Shown one piece after another: positions 1 through 7,230 of a stretch of 13,927 nt of DNA (the stretch's first letter is position 1; the number at the start of each line of letters is the position of its first letter). The position numbers and the translations under genes were made by a program. Origin of the DNA: Thermosulfurimonas sp. (lineage in GTDB: Bacteria; Desulfobacterota; Thermodesulfobacteria; Thermodesulfobacteriales; Thermodesulfobacteriaceae); the NCBI GenBank assembly GCA_015487645.1, contig WFPH01000216.1, positions 1-13,927 of the forward strand, given 5' to 3'. Below the pieces are notes generated by a model. The model saw only the letters and a list, made by a program, of their open reading frames with translations, made no database searches and was not told where the DNA came from.

Positions 1-1518
1 GACAATGATGGGGAAGAAGGAAGAGGCTGCCAATCCAAAGGCGAAGGCTACCACTTGGGCCACGAATCCCGGAGGATGAATGCCAAAGTAGCCGGCGACG
101 ATTACCGCCAGCCCGGCGGCAATTCGGGCCGCGATAAGCTCGGTGCGCTCCGAAATCTGGGGAGCGATCACGTTTTTGAGAAGATCGTGCGAGAGGGCCG
201 AAGAGATCACCAGAAGGAGCCCGGCAGCCGTAGAGAGGGCGGCCGCTAAGCCTCCAGCTGCTACCAGGGCCACCACCCAGGCCGGTAGCTTGGCGATCTC
301 AGGATTGGCCAGAACCATGATATCCCGGTCGACGTAAAGTTCGTTAGGAGTATCTGGAATAATTTCGTTTTTGACCACTACCTGGCCGTACTTTCCTCGC
401 ACCAGGTTTCCGTTTTCGTCTTTGACCAGAATGGGTTTCCCCTTGAAGGGTTTTCCGGGACCATACTGCATTTTTCCATCGCCGTTTTTGTCCACCCAGA
501 TCACCAGACCGGTCTTTTCCCAGTTTTTGAACCAGGAAGGAGCCTCAGCATAGGTCTTGTTATGTACGGTTTTGATGAAATTGTACTTGGCAAAAGCCCC
601 CACCGCCGGAGCCGTGGTGTAGAGGATGGCGATGAAAAGGAGGGCCCATCCGGCAGAGGCCCTGGCGTCTTTCACTTTGGGGGTGGTGAAGAAACGAATG
701 ATCACGTGCGGAAGTCCGGCGGTCCCCACCATAAGGGTCAAAGTGATGGCGAAGACATCCAGACGCGGTTTTATGCCGGAGGTGAAGGCCGGAAGACCGA
801 GATCCCTCTGAATCTGGTCAAGCTTTTCCAGGAAAAATCCCGCATCGGAGTGAAGAAGTCTTTGTCCGGCCTCGCTTAGAGCCGCTCCTAAACCGATCTG
901 GGGAATGGGTATACCAGTGAACATGAAGGAGATAAATATGGCCGGAATGAGATAAGCGATAATGAGTACGCAATACTGGGCCACCTGGGTGTAGGTGATG
1001 CCCTTCATGCCGCCCAAGACCGCATAGAAGAAGACAATGGCCATCCCGATGAGCACACCGGTATTGATATCCACCTCAAGGAAGCGCGAGAAGACCACTC
1101 CTACGCCCCGCATCTGCCCGGCCACGTAGACAAAGGAAACGAAGATGGCACAAATGACGGCCACGGTACGGGCCGTCTGGGAATAATAGCGTTCACCCAC
1201 AAACATGGGAACGGTGTATTTTCCGTACTTCCGGAGGTAAGGGGCCAGCAACATGGCCAGAAGGACGTAACCACCGGTCCATCCCATGAGATACATGGAG
1301 CCGTCCCGGCCCAGGAAGGCGAGCATCCCGGCCATGGAGATGAAGGAAGCCGCTGACATCCAATCGGCAGCGGTGGCCATCCCGTTCAGTACGGGATGTA
1401 CCTGACGGGCGGCCACATAAAAGTCGCCGGTGCTGCGGGCCTTGGACCAGATGGCAATCCCAATGTAAAGGGCAAAAGTCAAACCTACCATTATCCAGGT
1501 CCAGGTCATTATGTCCAT
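1..1518 (-). CDS. Sodium:solute symporter, VC_2705-like (acetate-type), 3' end beyond window
   Basis: Large subunit of a sodium/solute symporter (SSS family), an inner-membrane carrier probably importing acetate or a similar short acid with Na+. The frame is open from the ATG at 1518 to the window edge: 506 residues with the C-terminus missing. Typical SSS features are visible: an N-terminal helix (about 7-25), DFYVAARQVHPVLNGMATAA near 32-51, MSAASFISMAGMLAFLG near 54-70 and many hydrophobic segments. A soluble insert at about 330-395 carries an EF-hand-like loop D343-x-N-x-D-G. The start is set by AGGAGG at 1525-1530, 6 nt upstream of the ATG. It follows the small DUF4212 subunit by 27 nt, the pairing typical of the VC_2705 subfamily rather than ActP with YjcH. 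Substrate is inferred from the nearby acetyl-CoA synthetase gene. Family assignment is confident; substrate is not. Confidence 0.9.
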   Translation of the reverse strand, partial: MDIMTWTWIMVGLTFALYIGIAIWSKARSTGDFYVAARQVHPVLNGMATAADWMSAASFISMAGMLAFLGRDGSMYLMGWTGGYVLLAMLLAPYLRKYGKYTVPMFVGERYYSQTARTVAVICAIFVSFVYVAGQMRGVGVVFSRFLEVDINTGVLIGMAIVFFYAVLGGMKGITYTQVAQYCVLIIAYLIPAIFISFMFTGIPIPQIGLGAALSEAGQRLLHSDAGFFLEKLDQIQRDLGLPAFTSGIKPRLDVFAITLTLMVGTAGLPHVIIRFFTTPKVKDARASAGWALLFIAILYTTAPAVGAFAKYNFIKTVHNKTYAEAPSWFKNWEKTGLVIWVDKNGDGKMQYGPGKPFKGKPILVKDENGNLVRGKYGQVVVKNEIIPDTPNELYVDRDIMVLANPEIAKLPAWVVALVAAGGLAAALSTAAGLLLVISSALSHDLLKNVIAPQISERTELIAARIAAGLAVIVAGYFGIHPPGFVAQVVAFAFGLAASSFFPIIV

Positions 1519-1545
1519 AATCCACCTCCTCGACGGAAAGATTTG

Positions 1546-1809
1546 CTACACTTCCGCTACACCAAAGTCTTTATCAAGCTTATTCATGAGTTTTACATAG
1601 ATAGCGATCAACACCACAAAAATCATTTCAGACCCCTGGCAGGCAAACCAGAAGCCCAGAGGGTACCCACCAATCTTAATTTTGTCTAAAGTATCTACCA
1701 GAATAATTCCAAAAAGATAAGAAACGGTAAACCAAATAGTTAACAACATAAAGATGTACTTCAAATTTCTGCGCCAATAGATCTGTAATTGTTCCTTGGA
1801 AAAACTCAT
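1546..1809 (-). CDS. DUF4212 small subunit of sodium/substrate symporter
   Basis: An 87-residue membrane protein of the DUF4212 / sodium-substrate symporter small subunit family. It has two predicted transmembrane helices (about 18-38 and 52-72) separated by a short loop that includes GGYPLGFWFACQGS, and charged ends. The N-terminal YWRRNLKY resembles the start of this family. Its role is probably assembly or stability of the large symporter encoded just downstream; that is known only by association. The start is well supported by GGGAGGTG a few bases upstream of the ATG at 1809. The gene is AT-rich (17 G+C of 60 in 1681-1740), unlike the symporter gene that follows. The size is normal for the family and the frame is intact. 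Confidence 0.88.
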   Translation of the reverse strand: MSFSKEQLQIYWRRNLKYIFMLLTIWFTVSYLFGIILVDTLDKIKIGGYPLGFWFACQGSEMIFVVLIAIYVKLMNKLDKDFGVAEV

Positions 1810-1862
1810 AACGCACCTCCCTTTGAGATTTTTAATGGGTAAACTTTTTGAAAACCTCTTGT

Positions 1863-2527
1863 TTAGTTATCACCTCCCTTCTTGGCAAGATATATCAAAT
1901 CATTTACGGTGCTATAGCCAAATTTAGAGATCTGCCATAGAATTCTTTGAAAAATCTGGGCAGTAAGATAGGCGTCATATAGGGCGTTATGCAGGGTTCT
2001 AACCTCAATACCATATTCACGGGCTATATCTTCTAAAGTAGTTCGGATTTCCATGGGCTGATAAAAAGCATCCGCCTGCAGACTTTTTTTTTGAGCCAGC
2101 GATAAAGTCCATATACTTCTATCGTGGCCAAATCCGGAAAACTTAAACCAGACTTCTTGAGATATTTTTTCAGAAAAGTCAAGTCTATACGGAGATGGAA
2201 ACCAACTAACACGCAATTTTTGATAAAATTTAAAAATTCAGGCAATATTTTGGAAATTTCTGGGCGCATTTTTAAATCTGAAGGCAAAATCTGGTGAATC
2301 GGGATTGTTTTTTGAGAGATCACCGGACTATAGACCTCACGGTAGAAGATCTCTCCTAGAAGGATTCGACCTCCGTGCATTTTGATGGCCCCAATAGAAA
2401 GGAGGGCGTCCTTTCGAGGGTCAAGCCCGGTCAGCTCCGTATCCAAAACCACAAAAGAGGCTTCTTTTATCTTTTGGGTTTTTAGCGGATTCTTCCATTT
2501 TTGCCAAAAATCGAGCAAAGCTTTCAT
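1863..2527 (-). CDS. DnaQ-like 3'-5' exonuclease (DEDDh), reading frame shifted at A9 run
   Basis: A DEDDh exonuclease of the DNA polymerase III epsilon (DnaQ) superfamily, split between two frames. From the ATG at 2527 the first frame carries Exo I (D29-T-E31 in LDTELTGLD) and Exo II (D115 in GFHLRID), reaches L-K-K-K at 145-148 and, read straight on, stops at 2033 after 164 residues. The overlapping -1 frame carries Exo III (H180-N-A-L-Y-D185) and ends at 1863. A single -1 slip on the nine A residues at 2084-2092 gives a continuous 221-residue protein of ordinary length with all catalytic residues; without it the enzyme lacks Exo III. The ATG overlaps the upstream regulator's stop (ATGA), so translation is probably coupled. 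Alternatives are transcriptional slippage, ribosomal frameshifting, a recent inactivation or a homopolymer sequencing error. Composition is very AT-rich. It is probably not the replicative epsilon subunit, because its neighbours are symporter genes. Confidence 0.82.
2084..2092 (-). other. A9 slippery homopolymer at the exonuclease frameshift
   Basis: On the minus strand nine A residues are read as three in-frame AAA codons (ctc AAA AAA AAA gtc). The run contains the heptamer A AAA AAA in the phase required for -1 slippage. Re-reading the last A gives agt and continues into the Exo III frame. I see no strong internal Shine-Dalgarno sequence upstream and no convincing stem-loop just downstream. 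Polymerase slippage is therefore at least as likely as ribosomal slippage if the site is functional. Confidence 0.6.
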
Positions 2528-4431
2528 GCTATTCGTCCTAAGAGGTATTTGTTTTCAATTGCATCTTGTATACGGTTTATCAGACTGCAGACCTCTTTAA
2601 AGAACTTCTTTTCTAATTGGGTCAAATGATTGGGGTTAATATAGTTGTCCGGTTTTTGGCCCTGAACAATTTGATCGTACTGATGGTGGAGACGAATAGA
2701 CATCAAGAACTGGAAACCTTCGGCCAGCTCATCTCCGTATTCTTTGATTAACGAATGCCCTTTCTTTTTGAGGGCCTCGATGCGGTCTAGGGTGGCGGTC
2801 TCGGGTACGGGATTTTCCAGGGCTGCGAGTCTTACAATGTTAACAATAGGTGCCAGACAGCGATGCTTTAAGTTGAGTTCGTTCTTGTGTTCTCCACTTT
2901 TTTCGACCACAAAGGTGCGAAAGAAACCCAAAGGGGGCTTGAATTGAACCGTGAGGCGAGCCATGTGCAGGAGGAAAATGTCCTTGCCGCTTACTTCTTT
3001 TAAGAGAAAGTCTTTCAACTCCTCTGCCAGGCGCGTCTCTCCATAAAGACCACGAAAATCGAAAAGGATTACGGACTTCAGGATGGCTTCCGGAGTGGGG
3101 GTGTTTATCCAGTGTTTGAAATACTCTTTCCAGATGTTTAAAGGCTTTCTCCATTCGGGATTGGTAGCCATATAATTCCCGGAGCAGCGGGCAAACCCGC
3201 ACTTGACTAGGGCTTCTATGACGAACTCGGCTAACTTGCGGAAGTATTCTTCGCAGGCCCGATCTTCTTCTTCGGATCCGGGGTCCTGATAAATTATTCC
3301 GTTGTCCTGGTCGGTGGTAAAGGTTTGTTCATGTCGGCCCTCGGAACCATAGACGATCCAGCAGAAAGGAACCGGAGAGGGACCAAGTTCTTTCTGTGCC
3401 AGGTCCAGAACTTTGCGAACAAGGCTGTCGTTTATTTCCGTAATGATACGTAGGAGATGACGGATAGGAACTTCCTCTTTGATTAAAAGTCCGATGAAAG
3501 GCACGACCTTCCGGGCTACGGCAGACAATCCTTCTATATCTTCCTGATTCTGGATTTCCTGAGCCAAGGCCAAAGGGGAAATTCCTTGGAGGAGTAAAAG
3601 GTCATGATTGGTGAGCATGCCGCAAAGTCGCCCTTTTTCTACCACCGGCAGGTGATGGATACGATTTTTGATCATGGTCGTTACGGCTTCGTAAGCAAAC
3701 CGGTCGGCCTCTACGGTAATGAGAGGAGCGTTCATAATTTCCTTGACCGGCCTTGAAATAGGTCTTCCAGAGGCCACCACCTTTTCCCGCAAGTCTCTGT
3801 CAGTGATGATCCCCACCGGAGTTTCTTTTTCGTCAAGGATGATAAGAGAGCCTATGCGTTTTTCGGCCATGAGAGAAGCCGCCTCCTGAATGGAAACGGT
3901 CTCCTTGACCGTGTGAACCTCTTTGCTGGCGATATCCTTTATTCTGGTGGTGAAAAGAGCCCGTTCAAGGCCGGTTTTAATCTCAGAGCTCCGAAGGCGT
4001 TCTTTTATAATGCGATCCAGGTACTTGGAGATATGCTTCTTTAGAAAAAATTCACTAAAAAGACCTTTTTGATCTAATAATTCTAAGACCTTTCCTTTGG
4101 GGAGAAGATAGCAAAGGGTATCTTCCAGCGTCCTCACGGTGGTCTGTTGCCGCCCTTCAAGCAAAGACCAGAGTCCAAAGGTCTCGCCCTCTCCCCGTAT
4201 ATCTACTAAAATCTCTTCGTCGTTTTGGCCCTGGAGAGTAATTTTTACGGCTCCTTTTTTAATAAGATAGAGAAAATTGCTACTTTCTCCTCCTTCTTCC
4301 AGAATAATGGTATCTTTAGAGTAAAATTCTATCTGCAGATGAGGAATAATTCCATAGAGAGTTTCTTCGTCTAGAAACTGGAAGGGAGGGATTTTTTCTA
4401 AGAATTCTTTAGCTTCTTCGTAAACCACCAT
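2524..4431 (-). CDS. cNMP-like / CBS pair / DUF294 putative nucleotidyltransferase regulator
   Basis: A cytosolic signal-transduction protein of 635 residues from the preferred ATG at 4431. Domains in order: a cyclic-nucleotide-binding-like barrel (about 15-130), two CBS domains (about 163-220 and 228-285) and a DUF294 nucleotidyltransferase-like domain with G362-S-E-G-R-H-E and T-D374-Q-D376, matching the polymerase-beta-type signature also found in GlnD. A helical DUF294 C-terminal region (about 480-630) follows. The phosphate-binding cassette is degenerate: FGLWSLLEGRQQTTV lacks the usual FGE and Arg-Ala residues, so cAMP is an unlikely ligand. This architecture recurs beside VC_2705-type symporters. 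Control of the transporter or of acetate metabolism, perhaps by nucleotidylation or adenylate sensing, is inference. An in-frame TTG at 4503 would add 24 residues, but that segment has promoter-like sequence and no ribosome site. Its stop overlaps the exonuclease start (ATGA). Confidence 0.88.
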   Translation of the reverse strand: MVVYEEAKEFLEKIPPFQFLDEETLYGIIPHLQIEFYSKDTIILEEGGESSNFLYLIKKGAVKITLQGQNDEEILVDIRGEGETFGLWSLLEGRQQTTVRTLEDTLCYLLPKGKVLELLDQKGLFSEFFLKKHISKYLDRIIKERLRSSEIKTGLERALFTTRIKDIASKEVHTVKETVSIQEAASLMAEKRIGSLIILDEKETPVGIITDRDLREKVVASGRPISRPVKEIMNAPLITVEADRFAYEAVTTMIKNRIHHLPVVEKGRLCGMLTNHDLLLLQGISPLALAQEIQNQEDIEGLSAVARKVVPFIGLLIKEEVPIRHLLRIITEINDSLVRKVLDLAQKELGPSPVPFCWIVYGSEGRHEQTFTTDQDNGIIYQDPGSEEEDRACEEYFRKLAEFVIEALVKCGFARCSGNYMATNPEWRKPLNIWKEYFKHWINTPTPEAILKSVILFDFRGLYGETRLAEELKDFLLKEVSGKDIFLLHMARLTVQFKPPLGFFRTFVVEKSGEHKNELNLKHRCLAPIVNIVRLAALENPVPETATLDRIEALKKKGHSLIKEYGDELAEGFQFLMSIRLHHQYDQIVQGQKPDNYINPNHLTQLEKKFFKEVCSLINRIQDAIENKYLLGRIA

Positions 4432-4440
4432 CGTGGGGGC

Positions 4441-4470
4441 TTTATTTTCATTTTTTCGATTCCTTGTCAA
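4441..4470 (-). promoter_or_regulatory. Putative promoter for the regulator-exonuclease-symporter cluster
   Basis: On the minus strand TTGACA (4470-4465) is followed by an 18-bp gap and AATAAA (4446-4441, four of six consensus bases). Transcription would start around 4434, only a few bases before the ATG at 4431, which would explain the lack of a Shine-Dalgarno sequence there. A second TTGACA at 4503-4498 has no good -10 box at the usual distance. Confidence 0.4.
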
Positions 4471-4496
4471 GGTTTGTGAAATTTCGATCAAGGATC

Positions 4497-4525
4497 TTGT
4501 CAACTCGGGATGAAACTGCTATAAA
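4497..4525 (+). promoter_or_regulatory. Sigma70-type promoter of the isochorismatase/acs side
   Basis: TTGTCA (4497-4502), a 17-bp spacer and TATAAA (4520-4525) make five-of-six matches at both boxes with ideal spacing. Transcription would begin near 4532 and give a leader of about 30 nt ending in AAGAGAG, a usable ribosome site before the ATG at 4564. The -35 box overlaps a minus-strand TTGACA on the same bases. Confidence 0.65.
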
Positions 4526-4563
4526 GGCCCTGACCCTTAGAGAACCATCTCAAGAGAGTTGCC

Positions 4564-5106
4564 ATGTTTTTGAGACCGGAAGATAGCCTTCTGATCCTTA
4601 TCGATCCTCAAGAAAAGCTGGTAAGGGCACTTTATGAGCCCGAAAGGCTGATAAAGAATTTAAGCCTTCTCATAAGGGCCGCTCAGGTTTTTGAAGTTCC
4701 TATCGTAGCTACTACGCAATATCGGAAAGGCCTGGGAGAATATGTTCCGGAAATAAAGGAGGTTTTGGGAGCGGTTGAGCCTCTGGATAAGGTCGAGTTT
4801 AGCGTGCTAAAGAATCCCGTGATCGCCGAAAAGATTCAGGCCCTCTCTCGCAAGACCCTGGTCCTTTGTGGAGCCGAGACCCATATTTGTGTTTATCAAT
4901 CTGCGCTTTCAGCTATAGAAAAGGGCTATAAGGTAGTGGTGGTGGCGGATGCGTCCTCCTCTCGTTCACCGGAAAACATCTCTTACGGCCTGACCCGGAT
5001 GCGAGAACTGGGAGCGGTGGTAGTCTCTACCGAGATGTTGATCTACGAATGGTTAGAGAAGGCCGGCACTCCGGCTTTTAAGGCCCTTTTGCCCTATTTT
5101 AAATAA
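4564..5106 (+). CDS. Isochorismatase-family (cysteine) hydrolase
   Basis: A 180-residue cytosolic hydrolase of the isochorismatase / nicotinamidase-like superfamily. The catalytic triad can be seen as D14 (LILIDPQEKL), K76 (LDKVEFSVL) and C109 (CGAETHICVYQSAL). The segment before the Cys contains the usual cis-peptide region. A Rossmann-like order of strands and helices fills the whole length, and the size is normal for the compact YcaC-like members. The ATG at 4564 follows AAGAGAG and a strong promoter. It is the first gene on the strand that leads into acs, 76 nt away, so co-transcription is possible. The true substrate cannot be read from sequence; members cleave C-N or C-O bonds in amides and vinyl ethers. 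A role in acetate metabolism is not established. Confidence 0.88.
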   Translation: MFLRPEDSLLILIDPQEKLVRALYEPERLIKNLSLLIRAAQVFEVPIVATTQYRKGLGEYVPEIKEVLGAVEPLDKVEFSVLKNPVIAEKIQALSRKTLVLCGAETHICVYQSALSAIEKGYKVVVVADASSSRSPENISYGLTRMRELGAVVVSTEMLIYEWLEKAGTPAFKALLPYFK

Positions 5107-5107
5107 A

Positions 5108-5154
5108 GAGACCTATGGTCTCCGAGAGGTACTTTGGTCTGGACGGGAAAGACC
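5108..5154 (+). other. Two tandem inverted repeats upstream of acs with interchangeable arms
   Basis: GAGACC (5108-5113) pairs with GGTCTC (5117-5122) over a 3-nt loop. GGTCT (5136-5140) pairs with AGACC (5150-5154) over a 9-nt loop. Because all arms share the same five bases, other pairings are possible (5109-5113 with 5136-5140, or 5117-5121 with 5150-5154). There is no U-tract after either hairpin, so this is not an ordinary terminator. It could be an RNA leader structure or a protein operator; function unknown. Confidence 0.35.
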
Positions 5155-5169
5155 GGATAAAACTTTGAT

Positions 5170-5178
5170 AAGGAGGTG
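5170..5178 (+). promoter_or_regulatory. Strong ribosome binding site that fixes the acs start
   Basis: AAGGAGGTG lies 4 nt before the ATG at 5183. An in-frame TTG at 5165 lies upstream of this site and would translate through it, so the ATG at 5183 is the real start. Confidence 0.85.
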
Positions 5179-5182
5179 TGTC

Positions 5183-7168
5183 ATGGGCGAGTCCAGCAAA
5201 ATAGAGTCCGTTCTGAGGGAAGAACGTATCTTTTATCCTCCGCAGGCGGAGCGGGATCGGGCTTACATTTCTTCGAAGTATGAATACGAGGAGATATACA
5301 AGTATTCCCTGAGTGATCCCGAGGGCTTCTGGAGCGAACGAGCCAAGGAACTTATTACCTGGTTCAAGCTCTGGGATCGCACCTGCTACTGGGACTTCAA
5401 TAAGCCCGAGATCCGCTGGTTTGAGGGTGGGAAGCTCAACGCTAGCTATAACTGCCTAGATCGGCACCTCGAAGGCCCCAATCGGAACAAAGCGGCCATC
5501 ATCTGGCAGGGCGAGCCCGACGATGAAGTCCGGGTCTACACTTACCAGATGCTTCACCGGGAGGTTTGCCGCTTTGCTAACGTGCTCAAGAAACTCGGGG
5601 TCAAGAAAGGTGATCGGGTTTCCATTTATCTTCCTATGATCCCGGAACTTCCCATTGTGATGCTGGCCTGCGCCCGGATCGGAGCCATCCATTCCGTGGT
5701 TTTTGGGGGATTCTCGGCCGAAGCGCTCAAGACCCGTATCCAGGACTGTGAGGCCAAGATCCTGATCACCGCGGACGGCTACTGGCGAGCCGGCAAGAAG
5801 GTGGAAGCCAAGAAGAACGCCGACGAGGCCCTCAAAGATTGCCCCACCGTGGAAAAGTGCATCGTGGTCAAACGCCTGGGGATCGATGTCAACTGGGTGG
5901 AAGGTCGAGACATCTGGTACCACGAGGCCATCAATGATCCGGAGATTTCCGACTGGTGCGAATGTGAGGAAATGGACGCCGAGGATATCCTTTTCATCCT
6001 CTACACCTCTGGCTCCACCGGAAAACCTAAGGGAGTTTTCCACACCACCGGAGGGTACCTGGTCTATGTGGCTCATACCCTGCAGTGGGTTTTCGATCTT
6101 AAACCGGAAGACATTTTCTGGTGCACCGCCGACATCGGCTGGATTACCGGACACTCCTACATCGTTTACGGTCCCCTGGCCCTGGGGGCCACGGAGATCA
6201 TGTACGAAGGGGTACCCACCTATCCTCATCCGGGCCGCTTCTGGGAACTTTGTCAGAAGTTCAAAGTCACGCTCTTTTACACCGCGCCCACGGTTATTCG
6301 AGCTCTCATGAGGGCCGGGGATGAATGGCCCAAGAAATACGATCTCTCGAGCCTGCGGATCCTGGGGTCCGTGGGAGAACCCATTAATCCCGAGGCCTGG
6401 CTCTGGTACCACAAGAACGTGGGCCGTGGCCGCTGCCCCATCGTGGATACCTGGTGGCAGACCGAAACCGGTGGGTTCCTGATTGCCCCGCTACCCTATG
6501 CCATACCGCAAAAGCCCGGTTCGGCCACCTTCCCGCTTCCGGGGGTAGAGCCGGTAATCCTTCGCGACGACGGAACTGAGGCCGGGGTCAACGAGGGCGG
6601 ACACCTCTGTATGAAGCGAGCCTGGCCCGGAATGCTCCGTGGCGTATGGGGAGACCCTGAAAGGTTCAAACAGGTCTATTTCAGTCGGTTCCCGGGCTAC
6701 TACTATACTGGTGACGGGGCTCGCCGGGATGAAGACGGTTATATCTGGATCATCGGGCGACTTGACGACGTGATCAACGTCTCCGGTCACCGACTGGGGA
6801 CCATGGAGCTTGAGAGCGCCCTGGTGGCCCATCCTGCGGTGGCCGAGGCAGCGGTCATCGGGATCCCTCACGAGGTGAAGGGCGAAACCATCTACGCCTT
6901 TGTGATCCTGCGCGAAGGTTACGAGCCCTCGGAGGATCTCGAGAAGGAACTCAAACAGCATGTCCGCAAGGTCATCGGGCCTATCGCCACGCCGGAGTTC
7001 ATCCAGTTCGTCTCCGGTCTCCCCAAGACCAGGAGCGGAAAGATCATGCGACGGATCCTGAGAAAGATCGCTACCGGTCAGTACGAAGACCTGGGAGACA
7101 CTTCCACCCTGGCCGACCCCTCTGTGGTGGAGGAACTCATTCGGACCCGCAAGGCCTTGGAGAAATAA
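5183..7168 (+). CDS. acs: Acetyl-CoA synthetase (AMP-forming)
   Basis: Cytosolic enzyme that converts acetate, ATP and CoA to acetyl-CoA, AMP and PPi through acetyl-AMP. It has 661 residues, normal for Acs. Key motifs: the nucleotide-binding loop Y274-TSGSTGKPKG, D422-TWWQTETGG with W425 equivalent to the Trp that limits the acyl pocket to acetate, YYTGDGARRDEDGY with the hinge region GRLDDVINVSGHR, and the C-terminal PKTRSGK620 whose Lys is catalytic and is the site of reversible acetylation in the family. The tryptophan favours acetate over propionate. The start is fixed by AAGGAGGTG at 5170-5178. A strong terminator follows at 7199. Next along the strand is a CobB-like sirtuin, the known reactivator of acetylated Acs. 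A candidate acetate symporter lies on the opposite strand. No acetyltransferase gene (Pat type) is seen in the window. Confidence 0.97.
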   Translation: MGESSKIESVLREERIFYPPQAERDRAYISSKYEYEEIYKYSLSDPEGFWSERAKELITWFKLWDRTCYWDFNKPEIRWFEGGKLNASYNCLDRHLEGPNRNKAAIIWQGEPDDEVRVYTYQMLHREVCRFANVLKKLGVKKGDRVSIYLPMIPELPIVMLACARIGAIHSVVFGGFSAEALKTRIQDCEAKILITADGYWRAGKKVEAKKNADEALKDCPTVEKCIVVKRLGIDVNWVEGRDIWYHEAINDPEISDWCECEEMDAEDILFILYTSGSTGKPKGVFHTTGGYLVYVAHTLQWVFDLKPEDIFWCTADIGWITGHSYIVYGPLALGATEIMYEGVPTYPHPGRFWELCQKFKVTLFYTAPTVIRALMRAGDEWPKKYDLSSLRILGSVGEPINPEAWLWYHKNVGRGRCPIVDTWWQTETGGFLIAPLPYAIPQKPGSATFPLPGVEPVILRDDGTEAGVNEGGHLCMKRAWPGMLRGVWGDPERFKQVYFSRFPGYYYTGDGARRDEDGYIWIIGRLDDVINVSGHRLGTMELESALVAHPAVAEAAVIGIPHEVKGETIYAFVILREGYEPSEDLEKELKQHVRKVIGPIATPEFIQFVSGLPKTRSGKIMRRILRKIATGQYEDLGDTSTLADPSVVEELIRTRKALEK

Positions 7169-7198
7169 CTTCCATACCCATGGATAGTGTTTTGCCGA

Positions 7199-7225
7199 GG
7201 GCGGGGCTTCGGCCCCGCCCTTTTT
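7199..7225 (+). terminator. Intrinsic terminator after acs
   Basis: A perfect 9-bp GC stem (GGGCGGGGC at 7199-7207 with GCCCCGCCC at 7212-7220) is closed by a TTCG tetraloop and followed by five T residues. It is a classical Rho-independent terminator 30 nt after the acs stop. It separates acs from the sirtuin gene, whose start lies only 20 nt beyond the T-run. Confidence 0.93.
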
Positions 7226-7230
7226 GGTTT

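Noticed and set aside
4432..4503. TTG start giving 24 extra N-terminal residues to the regulator.
   Set aside because: The added segment has no ribosome site, contains promoter-like TTGACA boxes and is not part of the recognisable domain start.
5108..5122. Hairpin after the isochorismatase-like gene as a terminator.
   Set aside because: The stem is only 6 bp with a 3-nt loop and no T-run follows, so it is not an intrinsic terminator of ordinary type.
5134..5161. Separate acs promoter (TTGGTC, 16 bp, GATAAA).
   Set aside because: The -35 match is three of six, and the predicted start would fall almost in the ribosome site. Too weak to list.
5456..6412. Long open frame on the minus strand within acs (318 codons).
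   Set aside because: It is antisense to a fully conserved acs, has no ribosome site and low-complexity Gly/Pro/His-rich composition. It is a by-product of GC-rich codons.
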